Shown here one piece after another: positions 17,154 to 26,397 of a stretch of DNA of 64,000 bases (within the stretch, counting starts at the first letter, position 1; each line of letters starts with the position of its first letter). Origin of the DNA: Candidatus Rhodoferax mariagerensis (lineage in GTDB: Bacteria > Pseudomonadota > Gammaproteobacteria > Burkholderiales > Burkholderiaceae_C). The position numbers and the translations under genes are program-made. The stretch spans positions 62,001-126,000 of the forward strand of contig JADKAW010000047.1 in the NCBI GenBank assembly GCA_016719055.1, read 5' to 3'. The notes below the pieces were generated by a model. It was given only the letters and a program-made list of their open reading frames with translations, had not been told where the DNA came from and did no database searches.

Positions 17154-18668
17154 ATGCTGCCCTGCTACGTGCTGCTTGACCTGGAAACCACTGGCGGCAA
17201 CGCACAGCAGGACCGCATCACCGAAATTGCCGCGGTGCGTTTTGAGGGGGGTGAGGAGGTGGCGCGCTGGAGCACGCTGGTCAACCCCGGCACCCGCATC
17301 TCTTACTTTATCGAGCAGCTCACTGGCATCAGCAATGCCATGGTGGCCGATGCGCCGCGCTTTGACGAGGTGGGCGGGCAACTGCTCAAGCTGCTGGACA
17401 GCGCGGTGCTGGTAGCCCACAACGTGCGATTCGACCACGGCTTTTTACTCAACGAATTTGCCCGCATGGACGTGAACCTGCGTGTCAAAACCCTGTGCAC
17501 GGTGCGTTTGTCGCGTTTGCTGTATCCGCAGGTCAAGGGTCATGGCCTAGACGCGATCATGCAGCGCCACGGCATCAGCAGCCAAAGCCGTCACCGCGCC
17601 ATGGGCGATGTCGAGGTGATGCAAACCTGGCTGGCGCTGGTCAGAGACGAGTTTGGCATCGACAAACTTCACACCCACGCCCAGACGCTGTTGCAAGGCA
17701 GTGCCGCCCTGCCGCCGCAACTTGACACCAACATTTCAGATATTCCCGAATCTGCTGGTGTGTACATCTTTTACGGCGAAGGCACGCTGCCGTTGTATGT
17801 AGGCAAAAGTATCAAACTGCGCAGCCGGGTGATGTCGCACTTTCAGGCCACCAGCCGCGAGTCGCGCGAGATGCGTATTGCCCAGGAAATTCGCCGCATC
17901 GAATGGATCGAGACTGCCGGTGAACTGGGTGCCCTGCTGCTCGAAGCACGGCTGGTAAAGCAGCAGCAACCCATTCACAACCGCCAACTGCGCCGCGCCA
18001 GCACCTTGAGCGCCTGGCGGCTAGACGCCAACCCGCACGCCCGCCCCTTGCTGACCCTGGTGCGCGGCAGCGAACTGAACCCAGAGCAGTTTGGCAACCT
18101 GTATGGCCCGTACCGATCTAAAAACCAGGCACTCAGCCATGTGCGTGAACTGGCCGACGCCCAAGGCCTGTGCCTGCAGGCGCTGGGCCTGGAGTCAGGC
18201 AGGGGCCGCTGTTTTGCACACCAGATTGGCCATTGCAAAGGCGTGTGCTGCGGCGAAGAAGCACCCGAGCGGCATCACCTGCGGCTGCAAATGGCGCTGG
18301 TGGCCGACAAACTGCGGGTCTGGCCGTTTGCCGGACGAGTCGGGCTGCGCGAACACCACACCTTGAGTGGACGCACCGACATCCATGTGTTTGACCAGTG
18401 GTGCCATCTGGCCACCGTGCACAGTGACGCGGAGCTGGCGGAAGTGCTGCAAAGTCGGCCGGATGCGCTGGCGTTTGATCTGGATACCTATAAGCTGGCG
18501 GTGAAACATTTGTTGCCGCCTGGTAGGGCTGGTGTTTCTTTGATTGATTTCTCCCCCACTCACTCCCCCGCCCTCTCCCGCCCCGCCGGGCGGATGAGGG
18601 AGCCAAACAGCCCGATGTGGCCGATCAACTCCCCGAAATCTGTGATCGACATCCCTGGCACTTTTTGA
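17154..18668 (+). CDS. DnaQ-type exonuclease fused to GIY-YIG (UvrC-like/Cho) nuclease
   Basis: 504 residues. Residues 1-175 are a DEDDh 3'-5' exonuclease: LLDLETTGG (ExoI), HNVRFDHGFL (ExoII) and HRAMGDVEV (ExoIII with the H and D). Residues 195-285 are a GIY-YIG nuclease (AGVYIFYGE, YVGKSIKLRSRVMSHF). The C-terminal part resembles the region after GIY-YIG in UvrC/Cho, with a cluster of histidines and cysteines (C-x4-H-x3-C-x3-CC). This fusion is known as a DnaQ-like/Cho fusion in beta- and gammaproteobacteria and is expected to act in DNA repair. The last 40 residues are Ser/Pro-rich and look like translated non-coding sequence, so the stop may have moved. Confidence 0.9.
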   Translation: MLPCYVLLDLETTGGNAQQDRITEIAAVRFEGGEEVARWSTLVNPGTRISYFIEQLTGISNAMVADAPRFDEVGGQLLKLLDSAVLVAHNVRFDHGFLLNEFARMDVNLRVKTLCTVRLSRLLYPQVKGHGLDAIMQRHGISSQSRHRAMGDVEVMQTWLALVRDEFGIDKLHTHAQTLLQGSAALPPQLDTNISDIPESAGVYIFYGEGTLPLYVGKSIKLRSRVMSHFQATSRESREMRIAQEIRRIEWIETAGELGALLLEARLVKQQQPIHNRQLRRASTLSAWRLDANPHARPLLTLVRGSELNPEQFGNLYGPYRSKNQALSHVRELADAQGLCLQALGLESGRGRCFAHQIGHCKGVCCGEEAPERHHLRLQMALVADKLRVWPFAGRVGLREHHTLSGRTDIHVFDQWCHLATVHSDAELAEVLQSRPDALAFDLDTYKLAVKHLLPPGRAGVSLIDFSPTHSPALSRPAGRMREPNSPMWPINSPKSVIDIPGTF

Positions 18669-18695
18669 TGAAAGAAATTAATATTTTTGACTTGT

Positions 18696-18724
18696 AGCCC
18701 ACGTGGAATAAACGCAGAAAGCTA
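18696..18724 (+). repeat. AGCCC-N19-NGCTA repeat, copy 3
   Basis: AGCCC at 18696 and AGCTA at 18720, 19 bases apart, directly after the DnaQ/GIY-YIG gene. Confidence 0.6.
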
Positions 18725-18877
18725 CTTATTTTATAGCAAGCGGCATTTGAAGCAGAGTATGACTCGACTGCCAGAATTCAGCGATGCACGGACGATCATT
18801 TACCATGTATTTATCCCGGCTCACTGACGCTCTGCCACCCAGCGAACCGACTCAGGTCGCCAACACACATAAGACAC

Positions 18878-19033
18878 ATGATGGTCTTAGGCAACAAACT
18901 GCAGATCACAAGCCAGGCTGAACTCAACCGGGTTGAAGAAAAGCTCAGCAAGGAAAAAGCCAAGCAGCTGTTTGAAAGCGTCAACTGGATGTCGGACGAG
19001 CTGGAAATTCGCTCGATAACGAGATTGCGATGA
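18878..19033 (+). pseudogene. Remnant of a Fic-family protein N-terminus
   Basis: The frame reads VLGNKLQITSQAELNRVEEK followed by LSKEKAKQLF, which matches the start of bacterial Fic/cell-filamentation proteins (L.NKLGI.d..eL...E..l). The following residues do not match and a stop comes soon after; no HPFxxGNGR motif is present. Homology ends at about 18985, where a remnant in the opposite orientation begins. Confidence 0.5.
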
Positions 19034-19149
19034 TCAAGCAGCGTCTCAAAACGCTCGCCGGTGGCCGGCGGTGCCGTGTTGTCAAACAGATTCTGGATGT
19101 TCACGAGGGACTCCGCTTTTGCAAGGGATAACAGCTGAAGCGCAGGCAA
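18985..19149 (-). pseudogene. N-terminal remnant of a cupin-domain protein
   Basis: On the minus strand this segment reads NIQNLFDNTAPPATGERFET then LLDHRNLVIERISSSSDIQ, the start of small cupin proteins that continue as ...DEWV.LL.G.A. The match stops abruptly at 18985, where the sequence becomes the antisense of the Fic remnant. The two fragments therefore meet end to end at a deletion junction. Confidence 0.5.
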
Positions 19150-19200
19150 TATTCGTTGAACAAAGCAGCAAGTTTGCTAACGCCATCCCCCAGCGGCAAC

Positions 19201-19380
19201 TTATTTTTCCACGATCGTTTTGCCAATGGGTGCCAGGGCAACGAGGGCGAGTTTGATATTCTGAATGCCAAACGGAATGCCAACGATGGTGACCGCAGCC
19301 AGCAACCCGGCCAGCCACCACCCGAGCCCCATCAGGCAGCCACCAAAAATGAACCACAAAATATTGCCAATGAGACCCAT
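19201..19380 (-). CDS. Small YccF-domain inner-membrane protein
   Basis: 59 residues. The ATG at 19380 is preceded by GGAG at a 6-base spacing. The protein starts MGLIGNILWFIFGG and contains LGWWLAGLLAAVTIVGIPFG, the signature of the YccF (DUF307) membrane family. E. coli YccF has two copies of this motif in about 148 residues; here there is one copy and the frame ends cleanly with TIVEK and a stop, as in the short single-repeat members. Two transmembrane helices are expected. Function is unknown. Confidence 0.8.
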   Translation of the reverse strand: MGLIGNILWFIFGGCLMGLGWWLAGLLAAVTIVGIPFGIQNIKLALVALAPIGKTIVEK

Positions 19381-19660
19381 ATCAACTCCGGAAGGAACAA
19401 CCCCAAATTTGCCAGTCTGGCACTACACCGGGTCAAGGAATCAAAATTCACTATAGCTGATGTGGAGACAACCGCAGCAGGCGCGCAACTGGGCAGCAGC
19501 GCAGGAGCTCAATGCCCAGGAATTGGCCACAAAAGTACATCGCCAACGAGGGCATGCGTTAGTGAATTCTGTTGACGCTTGAAAACACAGATATCACCCT
19601 GAACTGAGGGGGTGTTGTAAGTGTCTGAAATAATACAGACCAGCAATTAAACAATCAACT
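19381..19660. other. Non-coding stretch before the ene-reductase gene
   Basis: About 280 bases with no convincing coding frame, RNA gene or repeat. It lies between the divergent YccF and ene-reductase genes and probably carries both promoters. Confidence 0.35.
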
Positions 19661-19674
19661 TTTTGAGGTCCCTG

Positions 19675-20751
19675 ATGCTTTTTGAATCCTTTGACTTGGG
19701 GCACATCCGCCTTGCCAACCGCACCGTCATGGCGCCAATGACACGTAGTCGCTGTGCTCACAACAGCGCACCCGATGCACTGGTAGCCAAATACTATGCG
19801 CAAAGGGCCGAAGCAGGTCTGATTGTGACTGAGGGCACTTCACCCTCCCCCAACGGCGTGGGTTATGCCAGGATTCCTGGGCTCTACAACCAAGAGCAGG
19901 TTCAAGGCTGGCGCTTGGTCACCGATGCTGTTCACCAAGCTAACGGGAAAATCTTTGTTCAGTTGATGCACACAGGAAGAGTTGCTCATCTGGACAATCT
20001 TCCCGCCGGCGCACGCGTCATGGGCCCCAACGCAGAGGTCTGCCCTGGAGAGATGTGGACGGACCAGGGTGGCATGCAGCCGCATACTGCACCGGCGGCC
20101 ATGACGGAGGCCGACATTGCCCAAACCGTCGGCGAATATGCCAGTGCTGCCAAGCTGGCCATTCAGGCTGGATTTGACGGCATCGAACTCCACGCTGCAA
20201 ATGGCTACCTGATGGAGCAGTTTCTCAACGCCAATATCAACAAGCGCACCGACGACTACGGTGGAAGCGCCGATGCACGTAACCGTTTTGCCCTTGAGGT
20301 TGCGCAGGCCTGCGTGGTGGCCATTGGCGCGGATAAGGTGGGCATTCGAATTTCTCCGCACGGTGTCTTCAATGGAACCGGCGCTTTTGACGGTGCCGAC
20401 CAGCAATTCTTGGCATTGACCAAAAAATTGTCTGACTTGGGGTTGGTGTACCTGCACCTGGTTGACCACTCATCCATGGGTACACCGCCAGTTCCAGGCG
20501 AATTGAAAACAAGGCTGCGGGCCGCCTTTGCTCAAACTTTCATCGCTGTTGGTGGCTTTGATGCCCAAAGCGCAGAGAAGGCATTGCAAGCAAAAGAGGC
20601 CGACCTCATTGCTTTCGGTCGGCCATTTATTTCGAACCCCGATTTGGTCGCTCGCCTGAAATCTGGCGCAGCACTGGCCGCACCTGATATGAGCACTTTC
20701 TACACGCCGGGTGAAACGGGTTACACCGACTACCCAGCGCTAGAGAAATAG
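19675..20751 (+). CDS. Old Yellow Enzyme-family alkene reductase (NemA-like)
   Basis: The ATG at 19675 has GAGG 6 bases upstream; an in-frame TTG at 19663 overlaps it. 358 residues. Features of the OYE family: NRTVMAPMTRSR at the FMN-binding start, LIVTEGTSPSPNGVGY, LMHTGRVAHLDN, the substrate-binding pair in GIELHAANGYLMEQFLN, and IAFGRPFISNPDLVARL near the end. It binds FMN, uses NAD(P)H and reduces activated C=C bonds or nitro/nitrate ester groups (N-ethylmaleimide reductase type). It stands alone with no obvious operon partner. Confidence 0.93.
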   Translation: MLFESFDLGHIRLANRTVMAPMTRSRCAHNSAPDALVAKYYAQRAEAGLIVTEGTSPSPNGVGYARIPGLYNQEQVQGWRLVTDAVHQANGKIFVQLMHTGRVAHLDNLPAGARVMGPNAEVCPGEMWTDQGGMQPHTAPAAMTEADIAQTVGEYASAAKLAIQAGFDGIELHAANGYLMEQFLNANINKRTDDYGGSADARNRFALEVAQACVVAIGADKVGIRISPHGVFNGTGAFDGADQQFLALTKKLSDLGLVYLHLVDHSSMGTPPVPGELKTRLRAAFAQTFIAVGGFDAQSAEKALQAKEADLIAFGRPFISNPDLVARLKSGAALAAPDMSTFYTPGETGYTDYPALEK

Positions 20752-20880
20752 GCAGGCCGACGCGCGCGTTGCAAGCCGATGGTGTCAATGGCTCCATTTT
20801 TCACAATGCATGATGCTGCGGTTTTACGTAGCGAACTCAATGCAAACCGGACGCTGCGTTGAAACCCTTTTTGTCCCACT

Positions 20881-21453
20881 ATGGAAGTGACTCTTTTGAG
20901 CCAGACTCTTGGCCGCAGGCGTGACAACTGGCGCGCGAACTGGAAAAGCCATTTGCGCACATTCGTGCTTGCAGCGGTGGTGGTCCTGGGTATTCAAGCC
21001 TGGCAGACAAGAGCCGTGCCAAAAGGACTGGCACGAAATATGGAAGTCCTTTTGGTGCAACTGGACGGCACAATTTCAAAGTCCACCCTGCAGGACTGGC
21101 GAGCCCTGCACCCCGGCCGGCCAGTTGCCCTGCATTTCTGGGCCGATTGGTGCCCAATTTGCCGTACAGAAGAAAACAGCATCACTCGCTTGGCGGCGGA
21201 CTGGCCCGTTTTGACCGTGGCCATGCAGTCCGGACCTTCAGACCATGTGCGCAAGGTCCTTCACAAGCGGGAACTACCCTGGAACGCAACCGTGGACGAA
21301 CGTGGAGGCACAACCCATTCCTTTGGCTTTCAGGCAGTTCCGGCGTTCGTTGTGATTGACGCGAGAGGAAATTTACGCACGCCGACCATGGGCTACACCA
21401 CGGAAATAGGCATGAGGCTTCGACTTCTGTGGGCCTCAATGTTCAATGTTTAG
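20881..21453 (+). CDS. Membrane-anchored thioredoxin-like protein (TlpA/ScsD type)
   Basis: 190 residues. A single N-terminal transmembrane helix (about 27-45) is followed by a periplasmic thioredoxin fold. The active site is WADWCPICRTEE (CPIC), and a cis-Pro segment AVPAFVVIDARG follows. The CPxC centre and anchor match the ScsD/TlpA group, thiol-disulfide oxidoreductases of the cell envelope. No copper-resistance or cytochrome c maturation genes are adjacent. Two small genes follow in the same direction. Confidence 0.85.
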   Translation: MEVTLLSQTLGRRRDNWRANWKSHLRTFVLAAVVVLGIQAWQTRAVPKGLARNMEVLLVQLDGTISKSTLQDWRALHPGRPVALHFWADWCPICRTEENSITRLAADWPVLTVAMQSGPSDHVRKVLHKRELPWNATVDERGGTTHSFGFQAVPAFVVIDARGNLRTPTMGYTTEIGMRLRLLWASMFNV

Positions 21454-21523
21454 CCACTTTGTTCCACGAAAATATGTCACCCCATACGGCCATTTCCACC
21501 CCAGCCAACCAGAGTCGCATCGC

Positions 21524-21769
21524 ATGAAGGCAATTTTTAGCATTTTGGGCTTGCTCATCGTCGTAGCAATCTCCGGCATCTTGGTCAAGAAGCAATTTAG
21601 CTCGGTAACAGAGACAACAGCAAAGCCTCAGGACGGTTCCCAAATTTTGGTGCCGGCCACCACGCCTGGCGCGACACCACAACAACAAAGCCAGCAGATT
21701 CAACAGCAAGTCAAACAGTCAGTGGAGGCCGCCATGCAGCAGGCCCGTCCCGTTCCTGACGACAAGTAG
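21524..21769 (+). CDS. Small single-pass membrane protein, hypothetical
   Basis: 81 residues from ATG 21524; a longer frame starts at 21446 but its first 26 residues overlap the end of the upstream gene and look non-coding. One transmembrane helix (IFSILGLLIVVAISGILV) is followed by a Thr/Gln-rich periplasmic tail with QQQSQQIQQQVKQSVEAAM. I do not recognise a family. Confidence 0.5.
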   Translation: MKAIFSILGLLIVVAISGILVKKQFSSVTETTAKPQDGSQILVPATTPGATPQQQSQQIQQQVKQSVEAAMQQARPVPDDK

Positions 21770-21788
21770 TCCAACACACAAAGATTTC

Positions 21789-22064
21789 ATGAATAACGAA
21801 GATTTACAGGCTGAACTCGATACCCTGATTGCCACGCAGGCCGGTTTGATGGCCATCATTGGCTCGCTGATGGCTACGCATCCCGATTACGAGAAGTTCC
21901 AGCTTCATTTGACGGGGCTTCTGGAGGTGCTGCTGACAGGAAATGCAGGCAAGACGTTCACGAGCAGGCAGCGGCAACAAGCACGTGATTTTGTCCAGAT
22001 GCTGCAAAACATCAATAAGGCGCCTGCAAAAATTGAGCCACTGGCATCGATTGCGAACCTGTAA
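21789..22064 (+). CDS. Small soluble helical protein, hypothetical
   Basis: 91 residues, mostly helical and slightly acidic, starting MNNEDLQAELDTLIATQAGL. No motif is recognised. It lies 19 bp after the small membrane protein gene in the same direction and ends before the convergent hydrogenase-4-like operon. Confidence 0.5.
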   Translation: MNNEDLQAELDTLIATQAGLMAIIGSLMATHPDYEKFQLHLTGLLEVLLTGNAGKTFTSRQRQQARDFVQMLQNINKAPAKIEPLASIANL

Positions 22065-22147
22065 GGGAAGTGAAAATTACAAAAGTACCGCTTTGTATTG
22101 GCTGGTTATGTGCCACCAATTCAGCTCTGCGGATCGTCCCCGCCCTG

Positions 22148-22669
22148 CTACCTATGAACGCGCCGCCGCACCGCCATCAAAATGCCACGCAGGATGTCCA
22201 CTGGCTCGGGCGGGCAGCCCGGCACCGTCACATCGACCGGGATCACGTTGGCCACCCGACCACAACTGGCGTAGCTCTCGCCAAACAGGCCGCCATCACA
22301 GCCACAGTCGCCCACCGCCACCACCAGTTTGGGCTCGGGGGTCGCCTCATAAGTGCGTTTGAGGGCCATTTCCATGTTGCGCGATACCGGGCCGGTGACC
22401 AGCAGCAGGTCGGCATGGCGCGGGCTGGCGACAAACCTGATACCCAGGCCTTCGATGTTGTAGTAAGGGTTGCCCAGCGCGTGAATTTCAAGTTCACAGC
22501 CGTTGCACGAGCCAGCATCGACCTGGCGAATGGTCAGCGCCTGCCCCAAAATATGTAGCAGCTCACGATGGATGCGTGTGGGCTCTAAGGCCAAAACGTC
22601 CCCAATATCGGGCACCGGCTCGGTCGCGATGCCGACCCGGCCAATTTGCTGGATGACTCTCCAGATCAT
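22148..22669 (-). CDS. hyfI: Hydrogenase-4-like small Fe-S subunit (NuoB/HyfI type)
   Basis: 173 residues of the NuoB/HycG/HyfI family. All ligands for the proximal 4Fe-4S cluster are present: C55-x2-C58 in SCNGCE, C122 in GDCGCDGG and C152 in PGCPPEP. It should pass electrons between the large subunit and its electron partner. Because the large subunit here lacks the Ni ligands, this may be an Ehr-type rather than a hydrogen-evolving complex. It is the last gene of the six-gene operon. Confidence 0.9.
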   Translation of the reverse strand: MIWRVIQQIGRVGIATEPVPDIGDVLALEPTRIHRELLHILGQALTIRQVDAGSCNGCELEIHALGNPYYNIEGLGIRFVASPRHADLLLVTGPVSRNMEMALKRTYEATPEPKLVVAVGDCGCDGGLFGESYASCGRVANVIPVDVTVPGCPPEPVDILRGILMAVRRRVHR

Positions 22670-22679
22670 GCTGGCGTCC

Positions 22680-24266
22680 TCATAGGTCTTGCCCCGAATA
22701 GCTCAGGTTGAACGACTTGTTGATGACCGGAAAGTCGGCCACGATGTTGTGCATGATGGCGTGCTCCAGCACCGGCCAGTTTTGCCATGACGGGTCATGC
22801 AGATGGCAGCGCAGGATGCGGTTTTGCTCATCGGCACCGGCGAGTTCAAGTGCTACAAAAATCTCGCCGCGCCAGCCTTCGACCCAGCCGGCACCCCTGG
22901 ACGGCTGGTCGGGCAGCGCCAACGCGCACTGCACCGGGCCGCTCGGCAGCTGGCCCAGCAACTGTCGGATCAGGCGGATCGACTCCAGCACCTCGTCAAA
23001 ACGCACCGCTGCCCTGGCCCCGACATCGCCGTTGTGATGTGTTGCCATGTTGACATGCAAGTCGCTGTAGGGCGCAAACGGGTGGTCGCAGCGCAGATCC
23101 TGGGCCTGGCCGCTGGCACGCCCGGCCAGACCAGTCAAGCCCAACTGGGCCGCCAGCGCCGGGGTGACGCGCCCGGTCACCATAAAGCGGTCCTGCAAGC
23201 CGGCATGGGCTTCATAAATGTCAAACAGCCGCCGGACTTCAGGCTCCAGCGCCTGGCAGTGCAGCAGCATCTGGTCTTTCTGGCTCAGGCTGATGTCGCC
23301 CGAAACACCGCCGGGCAGGATGCAGTCCATCATGAAACGGTGGCCAAACACGGCTTTGGAACTGCGCTGCCAGTCCTCGCGCAGCCGGGAAAACTGCGCC
23401 AGGCCAAAGGCATAAGCCACGTCGTTGCCCAATGCGCCCAGGTCACCGAGATGGTTGGCGATGCGCTCGCGCTCCAGCATCAGGGCGCGCAGCCAGGCAG
23501 CACGCGGCGGTATCGTGGCCTGGCAGGCCGACTCCAGCGCCATGCAGTAGCCCCAGGCGTAGGCCACGGTGGAGTCGCCCGAGACCCGCCCGGCCAACTG
23601 GTGGGCCTGCAGGGGCGCAAATTGCGTGATGCGCTGCTCAATGCCCTTGTGGGTGTAGCCCAGGCGCTGCTCCAGCCGCAGCACCCGCTCGCCGACCACC
23701 GAAAACCTGAAATGCCCCGGCTCAATGATGCCGGCATGCACCGGACCGACTGGAATCTCGTGAACCCCGTCGCCTTCGACCCGCACAAAGGGGTAGTCGG
23801 TGAGCGCGCCTGGCATCGGTTCGGGCAGATTGTTGGGGTCTTGCAGCAGCGGGAAATGGTCGCTGGCCCAGGCCCCGTGGTTCAGCCAGGGCCGGCGGTC
23901 GGTGGCGGCATCGGCATGGATATCCGACAGGTCAGCAGCAGCACGCTGCATTCTGGCAGCAGCCGGAAACAGGCCAGCCAGATCAGGATAGACCGCCTGG
24001 CCGTTTTGGCTCTCCAGCGGCAATGCCAGCCAGATCAGGCCCTCCGCCCTGATATAGGCAACAAATACGGCTCTAGCCCTTGCTGGCATTGCGCTGTCAG
24101 CTATATCTTGAATAGCGCCAGAAGCCCACAAGGCGAGCATGCGACCGTCTTAGTCGCGCAATATGCTTGCAGCCCGTTGCCACTGCTGCGCGGTAACTTG
24201 GGCAAACCAGACCGGCACCGGGGTCGGCAGCGCAACAAATTCCAGCTCCAGACCGGGTATCTTCAT
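22680..24266 (-). pseudogene. hyfG: Hydrogenase-4-like large subunit (NuoCD/HyfG type) with in-frame TAA; lacks Ni ligands
   Basis: The ATG at 24266 lies 4 bp after the hyfF stop. The frame runs to a TAA at 24150-24152 (codon 39) and is then open to 22680 (486 residues from an internal ATG at 24140). Both sides of the stop read as one NuoC-like domain (VPVWFAQVTAQQWQRAASIL, then RD, stop, DGRMLALWASG). A dispersed repeat at 24075-24103 adds residues to the same domain. The NuoD-like part has GYTHKGIE and RRLFDIYEAHAGLQDRFM. At the positions of the two CxxC nickel motifs it reads GRVSGDST and NKSFNLSYSG, without cysteines, so no NiFe site is expected. Possible explanations for the stop are real inactivation, internal initiation or a sequence error. 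Confidence 0.8.
24075..24103 (+). repeat. AGCCC-N19-NGCTA repeat, copy 4 (inside hyfG)
   Basis: AGCCC at 24075 and AGCTA at 24099 with the exact 19-base spacing. It is in the N-terminal domain of the large subunit, about 45 bp downstream, in gene direction, of the in-frame stop, and is translated without a frameshift. Confidence 0.6.
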
Positions 24267-24270
24267 CGCC

Positions 24271-25725
24271 TTATCCCCCCAACATGGCGGCAGCCTGCAC
24301 ATACCAGCCGTTCAGATAGGTTGGCATGTACAAACCCAGTAGCAGTGCAAAAGCCAGATGCACAAACACCGGCAGCAGTGAGGGCGGATGCGCCAGCGGC
24401 TGGTGCGTCGAGTCGCCAAACACCATCGGCAACACCCGCACCAGAATCGACGCAAACGCCACCCCCAGCCCGATCAGCAAAAACGGTGTGGCCCAGGGCT
24501 GCTCACGCATGGCGGTGGTCAAAATCAGGAACTCGCTGGCAAACACGCCAAACGGCGGCATGCCCAAAATCGCCATCACCCCGATCATCAGGCCCCAGCC
24601 AACAGTCGGGTTGACCTTGATCAGGCCACGAATCTCGCTCATCAACTGGGTGCCAGCGGTCTGGGTGGCATGGCCCACCGTGAAAAAGATCGCCGACTTG
24701 ACCAGCGAATGCACCGTCATGTGCAACAGCCCGGCAAAGCTGGCAACCGGCCCGCCCATGCCAAAGGCAAAGGTGATCAAACCCATGTGCTCGATGCTGG
24801 AGTACGAAAACATGCGCTTGACATCTTTTTGGCGCGACAGGAAAAATGCCGCAGCCACCACCGACAGCAAGCCAAAACCCATCATCAGTTGACCTGCCAT
24901 CTCGGTCCCCAGTGCACCATCGGTCAGCACCTTGCAGCGCAGCACCGCGTACATGGCCACGTTAAGCAATAGGCCAGAGAGCACTGCCGACACCGGCGTC
25001 GGGCCTTCGGCATGGGCATCGGGCAGCCAGCTGTGCAGCGGCACCAGGCCAATCTTGGTGCCGTAGCCGACCAGCAAAAACACAAAGGCCAGCGTGACAA
25101 TGGTCGGGTCCAACTGGCCCTTGACATCGGCCAGACTGGTCCAAAGCAGCGTGGCGTGTTCAGGCCCGAGCACCTTGTCGGCGGCCATGTACAGCAACAC
25201 GGTGCCAAACAGCGCCTGGGCAATGCCGACCCCGCACAAAATGAAGTACTTCCAGGCTGCTTCCAGACTGGCAGCGGTGCGATAAACGCTAACCAGCAGC
25301 ACGGTGGTCAGTGTCGCGGCTTCCATCGCCACCCAAATGATGCCCAGATTGTTGGTGGTCAGGCCCAGCAGCATGGTGAAGCTGAACAACTGGTACATGC
25401 TGTGGTAGAGGCGCATGCGCGGCGGTGTCATCTTGCCGTGGTCCTGCTCGACGCGCATGTAGGGGCGAGAAAATATCGCCGTGGTCAGGCCGACAAAAGC
25501 CGTCAGCGTGACCAGAAAGACGTTGAGCGGGTCGATGTAAAACTGCTTGTCCCAGACAAACTCCGGGCCATGGTTGATGATCTGCGCCGTCAGCACGCAG
25601 GCAGCCAGAAAAGTGCCCAGGCTAAAGGCCACATTCACATCGCGCGCAACAGGCCGATGCCCGGTCAGGGCCAGCACCAGACCACCGACCAGCGGAATAC
25701 CCAGAACAAAAAACAGCGCGCTCAT
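24271..25725 (-). CDS. hyfF: Antiporter-like proton-pumping subunit (HyfF / NuoM-N type)
   Basis: 484 residues with about 14 transmembrane helices. Conserved antiporter-like features: the glutamate in WVAMEAATL, the lysine in GYGTKIGLVPLHSWLPDAHA, and the HxxxK/S segment SSIEHMGLITFAFG followed by LLHMTVHSLVKSAIFF. The family moves ions coupled to electron transfer in complex I-related enzymes. It sits between hyfE and hyfG with gaps of a few bases. Confidence 0.93.
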   Translation of the reverse strand: MSALFFVLGIPLVGGLVLALTGHRPVARDVNVAFSLGTFLAACVLTAQIINHGPEFVWDKQFYIDPLNVFLVTLTAFVGLTTAIFSRPYMRVEQDHGKMTPPRMRLYHSMYQLFSFTMLLGLTTNNLGIIWVAMEAATLTTVLLVSVYRTAASLEAAWKYFILCGVGIAQALFGTVLLYMAADKVLGPEHATLLWTSLADVKGQLDPTIVTLAFVFLLVGYGTKIGLVPLHSWLPDAHAEGPTPVSAVLSGLLLNVAMYAVLRCKVLTDGALGTEMAGQLMMGFGLLSVVAAAFFLSRQKDVKRMFSYSSIEHMGLITFAFGMGGPVASFAGLLHMTVHSLVKSAIFFTVGHATQTAGTQLMSEIRGLIKVNPTVGWGLMIGVMAILGMPPFGVFASEFLILTTAMREQPWATPFLLIGLGVAFASILVRVLPMVFGDSTHQPLAHPPSLLPVFVHLAFALLLGLYMPTYLNGWYVQAAAMLGG

Positions 25726-25731
25726 AGTGCT

Positions 25732-26397
25732 TTAGTCTTCCTTGAGCGCTTCGAGGTTGCGAATGTCGAGGCTGTCAAACTTTTCGCGAATCTGGAACAT
25801 GAACACGCCCAGAATCAGCACGCCCACCAGCACGTCGAGCGCGATGCCAAATTCGACAATCATCGGCATGCCGTTGGTGACCGTGGTGGCGGCAAAAATC
25901 AGCCCGTTTTCCATCGACAAAAAGCCGATCACCTGCGGCACCGCCTTGGAGCGGGTGATCATCATCATGAACGACAAAAACACACAGGCCAGCGCAATGC
26001 CCAAGGAGCCACCGGCGATCGACTCCGACAGGCGCGAAATCGGCAGCGCCAGGCTAAAGGCAAAAATCACCAGCCCGATGCCGACCAGCATGGTGGTGGG
26101 GATGTTGAGCAGGGTTTCCACGTCCCAGCGCACGTTGAGCCGGGCAATCAGCCGGTGCAGCATCCACGGGATGGCGATGACTTTAAGCACCAGCGTCAGC
26201 CCGCCCGACACATACAGATCGGGCTGATGCGTGACATAGCCCAGCAAAAACGAGGCCGCCACCAAGGCCGCTCCCTGAATCATGAACAGGTTGATCAGCG
26301 ACACAATGCGCCGCTGCGAGATCATGGCAAAGGACAACAGCAAAATCAGCGTGGCAAACAGATTGATGAGCTGGGGTGCAAACTTGATCATTGGCAA
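25732..26397 (-). CDS. hyfE: Hydrogenase-4 membrane subunit HyfE (NuoK-like)
   Basis: 221 residues with about six transmembrane helices. The C-terminal part resembles NuoK (GFLSMENGLIFAATTV carries the conserved membrane glutamate). It contributes to the ion-translocating arm. The gene abuts hyfC without a gap and precedes hyfF by 6 bp. Confidence 0.9.
   Translation of the reverse strand: MPMIKFAPQLINLFATLILLLSFAMISQRRIVSLINLFMIQGAALVAASFLLGYVTHQPDLYVSGGLTLVLKVIAIPWMLHRLIARLNVRWDVETLLNIPTTMLVGIGLVIFAFSLALPISRLSESIAGGSLGIALACVFLSFMMMITRSKAVPQVIGFLSMENGLIFAATTVTNGMPMIVEFGIALDVLVGVLILGVFMFQIREKFDSLDIRNLEALKED

Noticed and set aside
22797..24614. 605-codon plus-strand open frame
   Set aside because: Antisense to hyfG/hyfF; composition rich in Arg, Gln and His and no recognised family.
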